This document shows positions 5,059 through 5,906 of a stretch of DNA of 5,906 bases, one piece after another. The position numbers and the translations under genes were made by a program. The stretch spans positions 1 through 5,906 of the forward strand of contig JAFGQM010000140.1 in NCBI GenBank assembly GCA_016935655.1. Reading direction: 5' to 3'. This DNA comes from Candidatus Altarchaeota archaeon. Lineage in GTDB: Archaea; Altiarchaeota; Altiarchaeia; JAFGQM01. Numbering within the stretch: the stretch's first letter is position 1; every line of letters starts with the position of its first letter. Below the pieces are notes generated by a model, which saw only the letters and a list, made by a program, of their open reading frames with translations, searched no databases and was not told where the DNA came from.

Positions 5059-5906
5059 ATGGGTGCGAAGCTGAAGACGGCGGAGGCCTTCAGGAACGAT
5101 GTAGGAAGGGGCATAGTCAGGGTGGACAGCAGCGTGATGGAAGAGCTGGGCCTGACCAGCGGCGATGTGGTCGAGATAATAGGAAAACGCACAACGGTCG
5201 CCATAATCTGGCGGGGCCACCCCCAGGACGAGGGCCTAGGCCTCATAAGGATGGACGGCTTCACGCGATATAATTGCGGCGTAAAACTGGGCGACAAGGT
5301 CATAATCAAGAAGTCGATAGCAAAGGATGCAGAAAGCGTCGAATTCGCGCCTACGGAGAGCGTGAAGATATCCGGGAATTTCGACCAGTACCTAAAACAC
5401 AGGCTCCTCGGCAGGGTGCTTTTGGAGGGGGACAGGATAGTGGTCGGTGTCCTGGGGTCATCAATACCCTTCGTCATCACGAAAACCAAGCCAGAAGGGG
5501 TTGTCATAGTAAACGATTACACACAGGTCTCCGTAAAAACCAAGCCCATAGTCTCCGAAAGGAAGCTGCCCAAGATAACCTATGAGGACATAGGAGGCCT
5601 GGAGACGGAGACGCAGAAGATACGAGAGATGGTGGAGCTGCCCATGAAACATCCGGAGCTGTTCAAAAAACTGGGGATAGAGCCTCCAAAGGGCATACTC
5701 TTATATGGGCCACCTGGCTGTGGAAAGACGCTCCTGGCCAAGGCCGTGGCCGGCGAGGCGTCTGCCAACTTCTTTGTCATAAACGGGCCTGAGGTGGTCA
5801 GCAAATGGTACGGCCAGAGCGAGCAGAACCTCAGGAAGATATTCAAGGACGCGCAGGAGAATTCACCGTCCATCATATTCATAGACGAGATAGACGCCAT
5901 CGCGCC
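5059..5906 (+). CDS. cdc48: CDC48/VAT-type AAA ATPase, 5' part, truncated by window end
   Basis: This is a hexameric ATP-driven unfoldase of archaea related to p97/Cdc48 and Thermoplasma VAT. It extracts and unfolds proteins, often for the proteasome. The visible 282 residues contain the double-psi beta-barrel N domain (about 4-85, with [15 protein letters not shown] and SGDVVEI), the second N subdomain (about 100-165) and the linker [10 protein letters not shown] (173-182). The first AAA module then begins: Walker A GPPGCGKT (217-224), pore loop KWYGQSE (249-255) and Walker [12 protein letters not shown] (271-281) with Asp276 and Glu277. The window ends just after Walker B, so arginine fingers and the D2 module are not visible. 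The length and N domain imply a full two-ring protein of about 700-800 residues, but this cannot be confirmed here. The start at 5059 is chosen because no other in-frame ATG occurs after the upstream TAA (5026-5028), and it puts the N domain at the usual distance. Confidence 0.95.
   Translation, partial: MGAKLKTAEAFRNDVGRGIVRVDSSVMEELGLTSGDVVEIIGKRTTVAIIWRGHPQDEGLGLIRMDGFTRYNCGVKLGDKVIIKKSIAKDAESVEFAPTESVKISGNFDQYLKHRLLGRVLLEGDRIVVGVLGSSIPFVITKTKPEGVVIVNDYTQVSVKTKPIVSERKLPKITYEDIGGLETETQKIREMVELPMKHPELFKKLGIEPPKGILLYGPPGCGKTLLAKAVAGEASANFFVINGPEVVSKWYGQSEQNLRKIFKDAQENSPSIIFIDEIDAIA

Noticed and set aside
5025..5507. 160-codon open frame on the minus strand opposite cdc48
   Set aside because: It covers the conserved cdc48 N domain and the divergent promoter. 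Its translation has no family resemblance and is Ser/Pro/Leu-rich, like other antisense shadows.

Overview
The window is archaeal chromosome. It carries an archaeal/yeast-type aspartate-semialdehyde dehydrogenase, a class I lysyl-tRNA synthetase, a RadB recombinase paralogue and the start of an archaeal CDC48/VAT AAA ATPase. Genes that begin transcription units lack a Shine-Dalgarno sequence and have AT-rich TATA-like boxes about 25-32 bases before the ATG. Intergenic gaps are very short and oligo-T runs follow stop codons. RadB points to Euryarchaeota or a DPANN-type lineage. The compact layout and divergent LysRS motifs would suit the latter, but the exact taxon cannot be fixed from this sequence.

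Layout. Positions 1-735 (+) hold the 3' part of asd, followed by a T-run. Positions 764-910 (+) hold a 48-codon ORF that looks like the start of a SAM-dependent methyltransferase (LNIGCG motif), cut off after its second strand-helix unit. Positions 942-2552 (+) hold a complete class I lysS. Positions 2593-3513 (+) hold a 306-residue membrane protein matching only the cytosolic/membrane C-terminal half of DUF2207 (YciQ-like) proteins, with a marked fall in GC inside the gene. Positions 5013-3522 (-) hold a tight three-gene operon: radB, a DJ-1/PfpI-superfamily protein and a small ChrR-like cupin. Positions 5059-5906 (+) hold the first 282 codons of a CDC48/VAT ATPase, divergent from radB over a 45-bp promoter region.

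The main oddity is an exact 24-nt direct repeat (880-903 and 3486-3509), read in the same frame in both places. It gives the methyltransferase fragment and the DUF2207-like protein nearly the same C-terminal end (DSEFIEHKG and DSEFIEHK). The copies are 2,606 bases apart and bracket lysS. This suggests a past recombination or gene-conversion event, or a shared functional tail.

Functionally, asd and lysS concern lysine (biosynthesis of the aspartate family, and tRNA charging) but appear separately transcribed. RadB, the DJ-1-like protein and the cupin share one operon and may serve DNA maintenance and stress or metabolite protection. CDC48 is the protein-unfolding motor. No RNA genes, CRISPR arrays, insertion sequences or transposases were seen.
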